DNA of 64,000 nucleotides from DASQMT01 sp963839615 (lineage in GTDB: Bacteria; Actinomycetota; Thermoleophilia; Solirubrobacterales; Solirubrobacteraceae), in assembly GCA_963839615.1 (NCBI GenBank), contig CAWIVY010000007.1, positions 682,001-746,000 of the forward strand, read 5' to 3'. Positions 1 to 7,694 of this stretch are shown in pieces; within the stretch, counting starts at the first letter, position 1, and each line of letters starts with the position of its first letter. The notes under the pieces were generated by a model. That model had not been told where the DNA came from, made no database searches, and saw only the letters and a list, made by a program, of their open reading frames with translations. Position numbers and translations under genes: made by a program.

Positions 1-597
1 GCGTTCACGCTCGTCACGCCCGCCGGCAGCGCGCGCGTCGAGCTGCCGCTGCCCGGCCTCTACAACGTCTACAACGCGCTCGGCGCGGCGGCTCTCTGCC
101 TTGCCCTGGGCGCGCCGCTGGACGCGATAGCCGCGGGGCTGCGCGCGGTCGCGCCGGCGTTCGGGCGGGCCGAGACGCTCGACCTCGGCGGCCGGCCGAC
201 GTCGATCCTGCTGGTCAAGAATCCCGCGGGCGCCAACGAGGTGCTGCGCACGCTCGCGCTCGAGGGCGAGCAGCTCGACCTGTTCGGGGTGCTGAACGAC
301 AACACCGCCGACGGGCGCGACATCTCATGGGTCTGGGACGCCGACTGGGAGCTGCTCGCGCCCTCCCTGCGGCACATGACCTGCTCCGGCACGCGCGCGG
401 CGGAGCTCGCGCTGCGGCTCAAGTACGCCGGCGTCGCGGCGGAGCGGCTGAGCGTCGTGCCCGAACTGCCGGACGGATTGGACGCCGCCCTGGCGAACGG
501 CGACGGGCCGCTGTACGCGCTGCCGACCTACACCGCGCTGCTCGAGCTGCGCGACCTGCTGGCCCGGCGCGGCCAGGTACAGGGGCACTGGCGATGA
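1..597 (+). CDS. murT: MurT, lipid II isoglutaminyl synthase ligase subunit (3' part)
   Basis: The reading frame is open from the first base, so the N-terminal half with the ATP-binding site lies outside the window. What is visible is the end of a Mur-ligase domain (LPLPGLYNVYNALGAAAL) and the C-terminal domain typical of MurT, with LLVKNPAGANEVLRTL, GVLNDNTADGRDISWVWDADWE and a ...YTALLELRDLL end. MurT activates the D-glutamate carboxylate of the peptidoglycan stem peptide and GatD supplies ammonia, giving D-isoglutamine in lipid II. Its stop overlaps the start of the next gene (ATGA). The partner gatD lies one gene downstream rather than directly next, which is unusual. Family assignment is firm; nothing can be said about the missing N-terminus. 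Confidence 0.92.
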   Translation, partial: AFTLVTPAGSARVELPLPGLYNVYNALGAAALCLALGAPLDAIAAGLRAVAPAFGRAETLDLGGRPTSILLVKNPAGANEVLRTLALEGEQLDLFGVLNDNTADGRDISWVWDADWELLAPSLRHMTCSGTRAAELALRLKYAGVAAERLSVVPELPDGLDAALANGDGPLYALPTYTALLELRDLLARRGQVQGHWR

Positions 598-1319
598 GCG
601 CCGCGACGTTCTCGCCGCTCGTGGCCTGGCACGACGTCGAGTGCGGCGGCTACCGCGCCGACCTGCCGCTCTGGCGCGAGCTCGCGCGCGCCGAGGCCGG
701 GCCGGTGCTCGACGTCGGCGCGGGCACCGGCCGCGTCGCGCTCGACCTCGCCCGCGCGGGCCACTCGGTGACCGCGCTGGACCGCGAGCCCGAGCTGCTC
801 GGTGCGCTGGTCGCGCGCGCTGCCGGCACGGCCGTCGAGACCGCGGTCGCGGATGCCGCCGCGTTCTCGCTGCAGCGCCGCTTCGGGCTCGTGATCGTGC
901 CGATGCAGACGATCCAGCTGCTGCCCGAGCGCGCCGGCTTCCTCGCATCGGCGCGCCGCCACCTCGTGCGCGGCGGACTGCTCGCGATCGCGATCACGGC
1001 GGCGCTCGAGAACTTCGGCGAGCTCGACGACGAGCTGCTCCCGCTCCCCGACGTCGGCACCGTCGGCGGCTGGCGGTTCTCGTCCCAGCCGACCGCGGTG
1101 CGCGCGCTGCCGACGGCGACGCGGATCGAGCGCGTGCGCCGCGCCGTCGGCCCGGATGGCGGCGCGACCGTCGAGCAGGACGCGATCGAGCTCGCGCACC
1201 TCAGCGTCGAGCAGCTCGAGGCCGAGGGCCGCGCCGCCGGCCTGGAGCCCGAGCCCGCCCGCCACGTCGCCGCGACGGCGGACCACGTCGGCGCCGAGGT
1301 GGTGCTGCTGCGTGCCTGA
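594..1319 (+). CDS. Class I SAM-dependent methyltransferase
   Basis: A 241-residue protein with a Rossmann-type methyltransferase core: motif I is VLDVGAGTGRVALDLA near residue 40, followed by an acidic residue ending strand 2 (VTALDRE) and a motif IV-like LVIVPMQTIQLL. The ATG overlaps the murT stop by four bases, and its own stop overlaps the gatD start by eight, so translation of the three genes is probably coupled. The substrate is unknown. Sitting between the two subunits of the lipid II amidotransferase, it may act on a cell-wall precursor or its carrier, but that is only inferred from position. The C-terminal part (about residues 150-241) carries no motif I recognise. Confidence 0.8.
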   Translation: MSAATFSPLVAWHDVECGGYRADLPLWRELARAEAGPVLDVGAGTGRVALDLARAGHSVTALDREPELLGALVARAAGTAVETAVADAAAFSLQRRFGLVIVPMQTIQLLPERAGFLASARRHLVRGGLLAIAITAALENFGELDDELLPLPDVGTVGGWRFSSQPTAVRALPTATRIERVRRAVGPDGGATVEQDAIELAHLSVEQLEAEGRAAGLEPEPARHVAATADHVGAEVVLLRA

Positions 1320-2055
1320 GCGGACGCTGCGCGTCTGCGCGCTCTATCCGGACCTGATGAACATCTACGCCGACCGCGGGAACCTGACCGTGTTCGAGCG
1401 CCGCTGCACCTGGCGCGGGCTCGGCTTCGAGCTCTCAGGCGCCGGCATCGGCGACGAGATCGATCCCGAGGCGCACGACCTCTTCTACCTCGGCGGCGGG
1501 CAGGACCGCGACCAGGCGCTGTGCGCGCGCGACCTCGCGTCGGTCAAGCGCGACGCGCTGCACGCCGCGGCCGGCCGCGGCGCGGTCGTGTTCGCCGTCT
1601 GCGGCGGGCTGCAACTGCTCGGCGACGGCTATGAGCTCGGCCATGAGCGGCTCCCCGGCGTCGGCCTGGTCGACCTCGACACGCGCCGCGAGGAGGGTCC
1701 TCGCCTGCTCGGCAACATCGCGATCGCGCTCGACCTGCCGGGCGGGCCGGAGACGCTCGCAGGATTCGAGAACCATGCCGGCCGCACCTACCTCGGACCG
1801 GGCGCCGCGCCGCTCGGCCGGGTGCTCAAGGGCAACGGCAACAACGGCTCCGACGGCACCGAGGGTGTCCGCGGCGGGGCGCACGGGACCGTGATCGGCA
1901 CGTACATGCACGGCCCCCTGCTGCCGAAGAACACCGGCTTCGCGGACTGGCTCACGGCCACCGCGCTCGGGATCGCGCCGGCGGAGCTGCGCGCGCTCGA
2001 CGACCGGCTCGAGGACGCCGCCCACGCCGAGGCCGCGAGCGCCGCGGGGCTCTAG
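1312..2055 (+). CDS. gatD: GatD, glutaminase subunit of lipid II isoglutaminyl synthase
   Basis: Class I glutamine amidotransferase-like (CobB/CobQ type) protein of 247 residues. The nucleophile elbow VFAVCGGLQLLGDGY puts the catalytic cysteine near residue 97, and the catalytic histidine sits in IGTYMHGPLLPKN near residue 203. The N-terminus VRVCALYPDLMNIYADRGN is diagnostic of GatD. It releases ammonia from glutamine for MurT. A GTG start at 1312 is chosen because it gives the full N-terminus and an eight-base overlap with the methyltransferase. The stop overlaps the convergent TetR gene. Assignment is firm. Confidence 0.93.
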   Translation: MPERTLRVCALYPDLMNIYADRGNLTVFERRCTWRGLGFELSGAGIGDEIDPEAHDLFYLGGGQDRDQALCARDLASVKRDALHAAAGRGAVVFAVCGGLQLLGDGYELGHERLPGVGLVDLDTRREEGPRLLGNIAIALDLPGGPETLAGFENHAGRTYLGPGAAPLGRVLKGNGNNGSDGTEGVRGGAHGTVIGTYMHGPLLPKNTGFADWLTATALGIAPAELRALDDRLEDAAHAEAASAAGL

Positions 2056-2615
2056 CCGCGGGCCACGAACGCCGGCAGGACCGCGTCCACGACGCGCTCG
2101 GCGAGCCCGTCCTCGAGCGGCGCGCCGCTGAGCAGCAGCCGGTAGTAGATCGGCCCGAAGAGCAGCTCGTGCAGCAGCTCGAGATCGGTCTCGGCCCGCA
2201 GGTCGCCGCGCTCGATGCCGCGCAGCGCCAGCCGGCGGACCTCGGCGACGCGCGCCGCGACGACGCGTTCGCGGAACGCGGCGGCCAGCTCTGGGTCGGC
2301 GGCGAGGTCGGAGACGAGGCCCTGCATGACGCGGCCCATCAGCGTCGACCCGAGGATCCGCACCGCCCCGTCGACGAACGCGACCAGCTCTGCGCGGGTG
2401 TCGCCGATGTCCGGCACCGAGACGACGTGCTCGACCATGTCGATCAGCACCGCAAGTGCCAGCTCGTCCTTCGACCGCCAGCGGCGGTAGATCGTCGTCT
2501 TGGCGACCCCGGCGCGCGCGGCGACTCCCTCGACCGTCAAGCCGCGGACGCCGCTCTCCGCGAGCAGTTCTCGCGTGGCGTCGATGATCGCGGCGCGTCT
2601 GTCCTTGGCTCCCAT
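2052..2615 (-). CDS. TetR family transcriptional regulator
   Basis: A 187-residue regulator. The N-terminal helix-turn-helix is clear (residues about 8-55: ATRELLAESGVRGLTVEGVAARAGVAKTTIYRRWRSKDEL), with the TTIYRRW recognition-helix end typical of TetR proteins. The C-terminal ligand-binding domain resembles the common TetR_C type (VMQGLVSDLAADPELAAAFRERVV). It faces the small peptide and HAD genes, and two AACGTAGCGT repeats lie in the shared intergenic region, so it probably represses both itself and that pair. The ligand is unknown. Confidence 0.9.
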   Translation of the reverse strand: MGAKDRRAAIIDATRELLAESGVRGLTVEGVAARAGVAKTTIYRRWRSKDELALAVLIDMVEHVVSVPDIGDTRAELVAFVDGAVRILGSTLMGRVMQGLVSDLAADPELAAAFRERVVAARVAEVRRLALRGIERGDLRAETDLELLHELLFGPIYYRLLLSGAPLEDGLAERVVDAVLPAFVARG

Positions 2616-2622
2616 GCGACGA

Positions 2623-2668
2623 AACGTAGCGTAGCGCTGCTGCTAGCCTGCGAACCGCAACGTAGCGT
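2623..2668. promoter_or_regulatory. Direct-repeat operator between TetR gene and small-peptide gene
   Basis: The ten-base word AACGTAGCGT occurs at 2623-2632 and again at 2659-2668, 36 bp apart (centre to centre), in the divergent promoter region. The second copy followed by T reads AACGTAGCGTT, a near-palindrome with AACG/CGTT arms. These are the best candidate binding sites for the adjacent TetR protein. Inference from repeat structure and position. Confidence 0.55.
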
Positions 2669-2693
2669 TCCTCCCCAGAACGAAGGACATGAC

Positions 2694-2837
2694 ATGACAC
2701 GCCGTATCGTTTCCGCCATCGCCGGTGCGCTCAAGCACGAGTGGACCCAGAACGACGTCCACTTCCACGCCCACGCTGGGCGCCCGTACCCCTGCTACGA
2801 CACTCGTTGCACGAGCCCCCGCTTCGACGCGGGCTAG
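2694..2837 (+). CDS. 47-residue His/Cys-rich peptide, function unknown
   Basis: A short gene preceded by a strong ribosome-binding site (GAAGGA, six bases before the ATG) and divergent from the TetR regulator. The product begins MTRRIVSAIAGAL, a basic, possibly amphipathic segment, then has a polar tail with DVHFHAHAGRPYPCYDTRC. The spacing HxHxH ... CxxxxC could bind a metal such as zinc. There is no obvious signal peptide, and no RiPP maturase, protease or exporter nearby, so a peptide natural product is not supported. The HAD phosphatase starts two bases after its stop, so they form one transcription unit. I do not recognise the family. Confidence 0.65.
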   Translation: MTRRIVSAIAGALKHEWTQNDVHFHAHAGRPYPCYDTRCTSPRFDAG

Positions 2838-2839
2838 CT

Positions 2840-3616
2840 GTGGGGCGGACCGTCAGCACATGGCTGATGGACATGGATGGCGTGCTCGTGCACGAGGAGC
2901 ACGCCATCCCCGGGGCCGACCGCTTCCTCGCGCGCCTGCGCGAGTCGGGCACGCCCTTCCTCGTGCTCACGAACAACTCGATCTACACGCGTCGCGACCT
3001 CGCCGCGCGGCTGCGCAGCTCAGGGCTGGAAGTGCCCGAGGAGGCGATCTGGACGTCGGCGCTCGCCACCGCGCGGTTCCTCGAGGAGCAGCGCCCGGGC
3101 GGCTCGGCGTTCGTGATCGGCGAGGCGGGCCTGACGACGGCGCTGCACGCGGCCGGCTACACGCTCACCGAGGTCGACCCGGACTACGTCGTGCTGGGCG
3201 AGACGCGCACCTACAGCTTCGAGCGGATCACGAAGGCGATACGCCTGATCGCGCGGGGCGCCCGCTTCATCGCCACCAATCCCGACGCCACCGGCCCGAC
3301 CCCGGACGGCCCGCTGCCCGCGACCGGCTCGGTGGCGGCCCTGATCAGCCGTGCCACCGGGGTCGACCCGTACTACATCGGCAAGCCGAACCCGCTGATG
3401 ATGCGGTCGGCGCTCAACGCGCTCGACGCGCACTCCGAGACCACCGCGATGGTCGGCGATCGCATGGACACCGACGTGGTCTCCGGCCTCGAGGCCGGCC
3501 TGCAGACGATCCTCGTGCTCACGGGCGTGACCACGCGCGCGGAGGCCGAGCGGCACCCGTTCCGGGCCTCGCGGATCGTCGACTCGATCGCGGACCTGGT
3601 CGACGACCTCGCCTAG
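2840..3616 (+). CDS. HAD-IIA family sugar-phosphate phosphatase (NagD-like)
   Basis: A 258-residue haloacid-dehalogenase superfamily phosphatase. Motif I is LMDMDGVLVH (both aspartates present), motif II is VLTNNS, the lysine of motif III is in YIGKPNP, and motif IV is MVGDRMDTDV. The large cap between motifs II and III is the class IIA (NagD/4-nitrophenylphosphatase/Pgp) type. The GTG at 2840 is chosen because it directly follows the upstream peptide stop and precedes motif I by about ten residues. Substrate is not predictable from sequence; phosphoglycolate, nucleoside monophosphates and sugar phosphates are usual. Coupled to the 47-residue peptide gene. Confidence 0.88.
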   Translation: MGRTVSTWLMDMDGVLVHEEHAIPGADRFLARLRESGTPFLVLTNNSIYTRRDLAARLRSSGLEVPEEAIWTSALATARFLEEQRPGGSAFVIGEAGLTTALHAAGYTLTEVDPDYVVLGETRTYSFERITKAIRLIARGARFIATNPDATGPTPDGPLPATGSVAALISRATGVDPYYIGKPNPLMMRSALNALDAHSETTAMVGDRMDTDVVSGLEAGLQTILVLTGVTTRAEAERHPFRASRIVDSIADLVDDLA

Positions 3617-4464
3617 CCGCGGTTGCGGTACAGGCGCGTCGTCAGCGGCGCGAACACCGCGGTCAGCGCCGCGGCCGCCGCGAGCACGATCGCGATGTCC
3701 CCGCCCTCCGCGGTTCCCTCCATCAGCCCGCGTGACGCCGTCGCCAGGATCGAGATCGGGTTCACGTCCACGAACGACTCCAGCGCGCTCGGGAGCGTCT
3801 CGGGCTCGACGAAGACGTTGCTGAGGAAGGTCAGCGGGAAGATCCCCATGAAGCCCGCGTTCATGACGGCGTTCGGGGTGCGCATCAGCAGGCCGAGCGT
3901 CGTGAAGACCCATGACAGCCCGAACGCGAACACGATCACCAGCGCGAGCGCGGCGAGCACGCCGCCGACGCCGGCGTCCGGCCGGTAGCCGAGCACGACG
4001 CCAAGCACGATGATCACCGTGCCGGCGATCAGGTAGCGGACGCTGTCGCCGAGCACGGAGCCGAGCAGCGGCGCCGGCCGCCAGATCGGCAGCGAGCGGA
4101 AGCGGTCGACGACCCCCTTGGTCACGTCGGTGTTGAGCGCCACGCCGGAGTAGACGGTCGTGAACAGCACCGACATGACGAGGATCCCCGGCAGGATGTA
4201 GTCCAGGTACTCGCCCGTCGAGTCGGCGATCGCGCCGCCGAACAGGTAGGTGAACATGAGCAGGAACATCACCGGCGTGATCGTCACGTCGAGCAGCTGC
4301 TCGGGGACGTGCTTGACCTTGAGCATCCCGCGCCAGCCGAAGGTGAGCGTGGCCGACAGGGCGCTCGCGCGCGGCGGCCGCTGGGTCGAGGAGAGCGCCT
4401 TGCGCAGCGCGGCCTCGTCGGCGACGGGCGTGGCGCGGGGGCGCGACGTCGGGGCTGTGCTCAT
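3613..4464 (-). CDS. ABC-2 type permease of a drug exporter (DrrB-like)
   Basis: A 283-residue membrane protein with about six hydrophobic segments and the ABC-2 transporter layout. It has the family pattern YLDYILPGILVMSVLFTTVYSGVALNTDVTKGVVDRFRSLP, where the short amphipathic stretch before RFRSLPI contacts the ATPase. A roughly 40-residue hydrophilic N-terminus precedes the first membrane segment. The ATG at 4464 overlaps the stop of the ATPase gene (ATGA), so the two are co-translated. Likely exports a hydrophobic drug, lipid or antibiotic with the adjacent ATPase; DrrAB-type daunorubicin resistance is the closest described relative by motif. Confidence 0.88.
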   Translation of the reverse strand: MSTAPTSRPRATPVADEAALRKALSSTQRPPRASALSATLTFGWRGMLKVKHVPEQLLDVTITPVMFLLMFTYLFGGAIADSTGEYLDYILPGILVMSVLFTTVYSGVALNTDVTKGVVDRFRSLPIWRPAPLLGSVLGDSVRYLIAGTVIIVLGVVLGYRPDAGVGGVLAALALVIVFAFGLSWVFTTLGLLMRTPNAVMNAGFMGIFPLTFLSNVFVEPETLPSALESFVDVNPISILATASRGLMEGTAEGGDIAIVLAAAAALTAVFAPLTTRLYRNRG

Positions 4465-5417
4465 GCTGCCCGCTCCTCCGGGTCGGCGGCTTCCTCCTCG
4501 GCCACGTGGCCGGTCAGCGCGAGGAACACCTCGTCGAGGCTCGGCTGGCCGAGCGAGAAGGCGGCGATGCCGATGCCCGATCGCGACAGCTCGGCGACCG
4601 CCTCGGCGGCTCGGTCGGCGTCGCCGCACGCGACCGAGAGCGCTGCCGGGTCGGGCTCAAGGTGCACGGCGCCGAGCTCGCGTGCGAGAACGCGCTCGGC
4701 GTCCTCGCGCTGGTCGGGGTCGAGCAGCCGCACGTGCAGCGTGCCCAGCCCGACCGAGGCCTTGAGCTGGCCCGGCGTCCCCTCGGCGATCACCTTGCCG
4801 TGATCGATCACGGCGATCCGGTCCGCCAGCTGGTCGGCCTCGTCGAGGTACTGCGTGCAGAGCAGGATCGTCGTCCCCTCGGCGACGAGGGCGCGGATGA
4901 TGTCCCAGACCTGGTTGCGCGAGCGCGGGTCGAGCCCGGTCGTGGGCTCGTCGAGGAACATCAGCTGCGGCGTGACGACGATGCTCGCCGCGATGTCGAG
5001 CCGTCGCCGCATGCCTCCGGAGAAGTTCTTGACCAGCCGGCCGGACGCCTCCGCGAGGCCGAACGCGTCGAGCAGCTCGGCCGCCCGCGCCTTGGCCTGC
5101 GCGCGCTTGAGCCCGAGCAGGCGGCCGAGCAGGATCAGGTTCTCGCGTCCGGTGAGGTCCTCGTCGACCGAGGCGAGCTGGCCGGTGAGGCTGACGGCGC
5201 CGCGCACGGCATCGGCGTCGCGCACGATGTCGTGGCCGAGCACGCGCGCGGACCCCGCATCGGGCCGGATCAGCGTCGCGAGCATCCGGATCGTCGTCGA
5301 CTTGCCGGCGCCGTTGGGCCCGAGCACGCCGTAGACGGAGCCCGGGCGCACCGACAGGTCGACGCCGTCGACCGCGCGCGTCGCGCCGAAGTCCTTGACG
5401 AGCCCCGTGGCCTCGAT
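4461..5417 (-). CDS. ABC exporter ATP-binding protein (DrrA-like)
   Basis: Complete nucleotide-binding domain: Walker A GPNGAGKST, Q-loop TGQLASVDEDLTG, signature NFSGGMRRRLDIA, Walker B LMFLDEPTTGLD, switch CTQYLDEADQL, plus the roughly 80-residue C-terminal domain of the DrrA subfamily. The first ordinary start codon (GTG, 5351) would remove a conserved N-terminal strand, because the in-frame sequence upstream reads AIEATGLVKDFGATRAVDGV, as expected of this family. No ATG, GTG or TTG exists in that stretch; an ATC codon at 5415-5417 is where the protein should begin. Either a rare start or a sequence error. Partner is the downstream permease. Confidence 0.85.
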   Translation of the reverse strand: MEATGLVKDFGATRAVDGVDLSVRPGSVYGVLGPNGAGKSTTIRMLATLIRPDAGSARVLGHDIVRDADAVRGAVSLTGQLASVDEDLTGRENLILLGRLLGLKRAQAKARAAELLDAFGLAEASGRLVKNFSGGMRRRLDIAASIVVTPQLMFLDEPTTGLDPRSRNQVWDIIRALVAEGTTILLCTQYLDEADQLADRIAVIDHGKVIAEGTPGQLKASVGLGTLHVRLLDPDQREDAERVLARELGAVHLEPDPAALSVACGDADRAAEAVAELSRSGIGIAAFSLGQPSLDEVFLALTGHVAEEEAADPEERAA

Positions 5418-5439
5418 CGCGAGCGTGGGTTGTGATGCG

Positions 5440-5652
5440 CTAGCTGGGACGGTTCCGCTTCCCCTTGGGCAGGAGGATGCGCGGCAGCGGCACGGGGATG
5501 TCGAAGGGACTGCCTCCGCTGGTCACGTCCTCGCGGCGCGGGCGGTCGGCATCCTCGTCGTGCGCGACGGGACGGATGCCGGCGAGCTTGCCGGCCGCGT
5601 CGCTCGTCGATTCGGCCGGGGGCGGCGCGGCGCGCCGGTGTCTCAGCTTCAT
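5440..5652 (-). CDS. 70-residue hypothetical protein
   Basis: A small gene with a good ribosome-binding site (AGGAGG, five bases before the ATG) just upstream of the ABC exporter operon. The product is hydrophilic, basic at both ends (MKLRHRRAAPPP ... LLPKGKRNRPS) with an acidic middle (AHDEDADRPRREDV) and a short hydrophobic patch FDIPVPLPRILLP. There is no membrane segment or signal peptide. I do not recognise it. The strong initiation site and the gap-free position before drrA-like make it a credible gene; alternatively it acts as a leader that couples translation of the ATPase, whose own start is unusual. Confidence 0.6.
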   Translation of the reverse strand: MKLRHRRAAPPPAESTSDAAGKLAGIRPVAHDEDADRPRREDVTSGGSPFDIPVPLPRILLPKGKRNRPS

Positions 5653-5684
5653 CGCAACCTCCTGGACGTGATCGACCCCGGACC

Positions 5685-6716
5685 TTACGGGAGCACGACC
5701 ACCAGTGCCAGCCCCGTCACCAGCGCGCAGCCCGTCGCCGCGACCGCGAGCAGCAGCGGCCGGGCGCCGCCGGCGACGAGCGTGCGCGGGCGGATCTGCA
5801 GCGCGAGCGCCCCCATCCCGGCGGCGAGCAGCAGCAGCGAGGCGATCGCCGCCCCGTCGAGCACCGCGGCCGGGAGCGGGATCACGGTGCGCACGAGCAC
5901 GAGCCCGAGGAACGCCAGCACGAACCCCTGCACCGGCGTCGCCGTGCCGCGCGCGCCGTGGCCGGCGATCGCCACGGTCGGAGCCAGCAGCACGACGCGC
6001 ACGAGCTTGACCAGCGTGGCCGTCTTCAGCGCGGCGACCGAGATCGCCGCGCCCGCGGCCGTGACCTGGGCCACCTCGTGGATCGAGGCGCCCGCCCACA
6101 TCGCGGTGCGCTCCTCGCCGAGCCCGAGCAGCTCGATGCCGAGGAAGGGGACGAGCAGCATCGCGAGGCATCCGAGCACGCCGACGGCGGCGACCGCGCG
6201 GCCGGCGTCCTCGTCCTCCGAGTCCGCGACCGAGCTCATGGCGGCGATCGCGGCGGCGCCGCAGATCGAGCAGCCCGCCGCGACCAGCAGCGTCGCGCCG
6301 CGCGGGACGCCGATCCGCGGGCCGAGCCAGACGGTGAACACGAACGTCGCTGCGAGCGTCCCGGCGGCGAGCCCGACGCCGGACACGCCGAGCGACGCGA
6401 GGTCGCCGAGCGCGATCCGCAGGCCGAGCAGCGCGACGCCGGCGCGCAGCAGGGTGCTCGCCGCGAAGTCCACGCCGGCCTCAGCGCCGCCTGCGCGGCG
6501 CACGAGCGGCGAAGCGGCGAGACCGAGCGCCATCGCCCACAGCAGCGGGCTGACGCCGGGGATCAGGCCCGTCAAGGCGAAAGCGAGCGCGACGACGGCG
6601 CCGACCGCGGCGAGGCCGCGCAGGCGGCCGCCGCGAGCGGGCCGGACGAGGCGCGGCGCACGGGCGATCGTGCCGCGCGCGACCGCTGGATCGGCGATGA
6701 CGCTCACATGAGTCAT
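5685..6716 (-). CDS. yeiH: YeiH family putative anion (sulfate) exporter
   Basis: A 343-residue, very hydrophobic protein with about ten membrane segments and the conserved UPF0324/YeiH features: LLRAGVALLGLRIAL, LLVAAGCSICGAAAIAA and the motif TAMWAGASIHEVAQV. The family is annotated as putative sulfate exporters, and the function is not well proven. It is divergent from a LysR-type regulator, the same arrangement as yeiH and yeiE in Escherichia coli, which supports both calls. A perfect ATTCCA-N3-TGGAAT palindrome lies between the two genes. The start at 6716 gives a short cytoplasmic N-terminus before the first membrane segment. Confidence 0.85.
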   Translation of the reverse strand: MTHVSVIADPAVARGTIARAPRLVRPARGGRLRGLAAVGAVVALAFALTGLIPGVSPLLWAMALGLAASPLVRRAGGAEAGVDFAASTLLRAGVALLGLRIALGDLASLGVSGVGLAAGTLAATFVFTVWLGPRIGVPRGATLLVAAGCSICGAAAIAAMSSVADSEDEDAGRAVAAVGVLGCLAMLLVPFLGIELLGLGEERTAMWAGASIHEVAQVTAAGAAISVAALKTATLVKLVRVVLLAPTVAIAGHGARGTATPVQGFVLAFLGLVLVRTVIPLPAAVLDGAAIASLLLLAAGMGALALQIRPRTLVAGGARPLLLAVAATGCALVTGLALVVVLP

Positions 6717-6763
6717 GGTCGCCGTGCGAGGGCCCGCGAACCAGCGCGGTTGCGCCGTGACCG

Positions 6764-6778
6764 ATTCCACGATGGAAT
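6764..6778. promoter_or_regulatory. LysR-type palindromic box between yeiH and lysR
   Basis: ATTCCA-CGA-TGGAAT is a perfect inverted repeat of six-base arms with three bases between, matching the T-N11-A layout of LysR binding sites. It lies 8 bp before the ATG chosen for the regulator and 48 bp before yeiH, well placed for autoregulation and control of the exporter. Confidence 0.6.
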
Positions 6779-6785
6779 GGGAAGC

Positions 6786-7694
6786 ATGACCGCATCGACC
6801 GAGCCGCTGAGCGGCCGCGACCTCGCCGCCTTCGTGGCAGCCGCCGAGGCCGGCAGCGTGCACGGCGCGGCCGAGGCCCTCCACCTCACGCAGTCGGCCG
6901 TGACGAAGCGGCTCGCGGCGCTCGAGCGGCGCGTGGGAGCCAACCTGCTCGACCGCGGCCGCTTCGGCGTCCGGCTGAGCCCGCCCGGACGCGCCCTGCT
7001 CCCGTACGCGCAGCACGCGCTCGAGGCACTCGCGGCGGCCGAGGCGGTGCTCGCCGACCCCGACGCCCGGCGCGACGCCGTGCGGCTCGCCGCGAGCCAC
7101 ACGATCGGCGAGTTCCTGCTCCCTTCGTGGCTCGCCTTCTACCGCCTCGAGGCGGGCGACGCCGCCGTCACGGTCGACGTCGTGAACTCCGAGGCCGTGC
7201 TCGCCCAGGTCCGCGACGGCGCGGCCGACATCGGCTTCATCGAGGCGCCCGCCGACCTGCGCGGGCTGGCGTCCACGGTGCTCGCGCGCGACGAGATCGT
7301 CGTCGTCGTCGCCGCCGGGCACCGCTGGGCACGGCGCTCCTCGCTGGCCCCCGCCGAGCTGCTCACGGACGCGTTCGTGTCGCGCGAGGAGGGATCCGGC
7401 ACGCGGCGGGTCGCCGACGACGCGCTCCGCGGCGCCGGGGTCGAGCTCGAACCGGCGCTGCAGGCGGCGAGCAGCCAGAGCCTCAAGCGGATGGTCGCCG
7501 AAGGTGGCTTCACGCTGCTGTCGCGGCGGACGATCGAGGCCGAGCAGGCAGCCGGCACGCTGCGCGCGGTGCCGGTGGACGGCGTCGACCTCGCGCGCGA
7601 CCTGCGCGCCGTCCATCGCCGCCGCCCCGCGCCGTCCCCGCCCGTGCGGCGCCTGTGGCGCTGGCTCGAGGCGCTCGCGGACCCGGCGCGCTAG
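6786..7694 (+). CDS. LysR family transcriptional regulator (YeiE/CysB-like)
   Basis: A 302-residue LysR regulator: winged helix-turn-helix at residues about 9-66 (DLAAFVAAAEAGSVHGAAEALHLTQSAVTKRLAALERRVG) and a two-lobed effector domain behind it. In Escherichia coli the equivalent YeiE senses sulfite and sits next to yeiH; here the pairing suggests control of the divergent exporter by a sulfur or other oxyanion. An alternative ATG nine bases upstream (6777) lies inside the palindromic box, so 6786 is preferred. Converges on the amidohydrolase gene with a four-base overlap. Confidence 0.88.
   Translation: MTASTEPLSGRDLAAFVAAAEAGSVHGAAEALHLTQSAVTKRLAALERRVGANLLDRGRFGVRLSPPGRALLPYAQHALEALAAAEAVLADPDARRDAVRLAASHTIGEFLLPSWLAFYRLEAGDAAVTVDVVNSEAVLAQVRDGAADIGFIEAPADLRGLASTVLARDEIVVVVAAGHRWARRSSLAPAELLTDAFVSREEGSGTRRVADDALRGAGVELEPALQAASSQSLKRMVAEGGFTLLSRRTIEAEQAAGTLRAVPVDGVDLARDLRAVHRRRPAPSPPVRRLWRWLEALADPAR

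Noticed and set aside
2694..2837. RiPP or mycofactocin-type precursor peptide
   Set aside because: No radical SAM maturase, RRE protein, protease or peptide exporter is adjacent, and the C-terminus lacks a known core motif.
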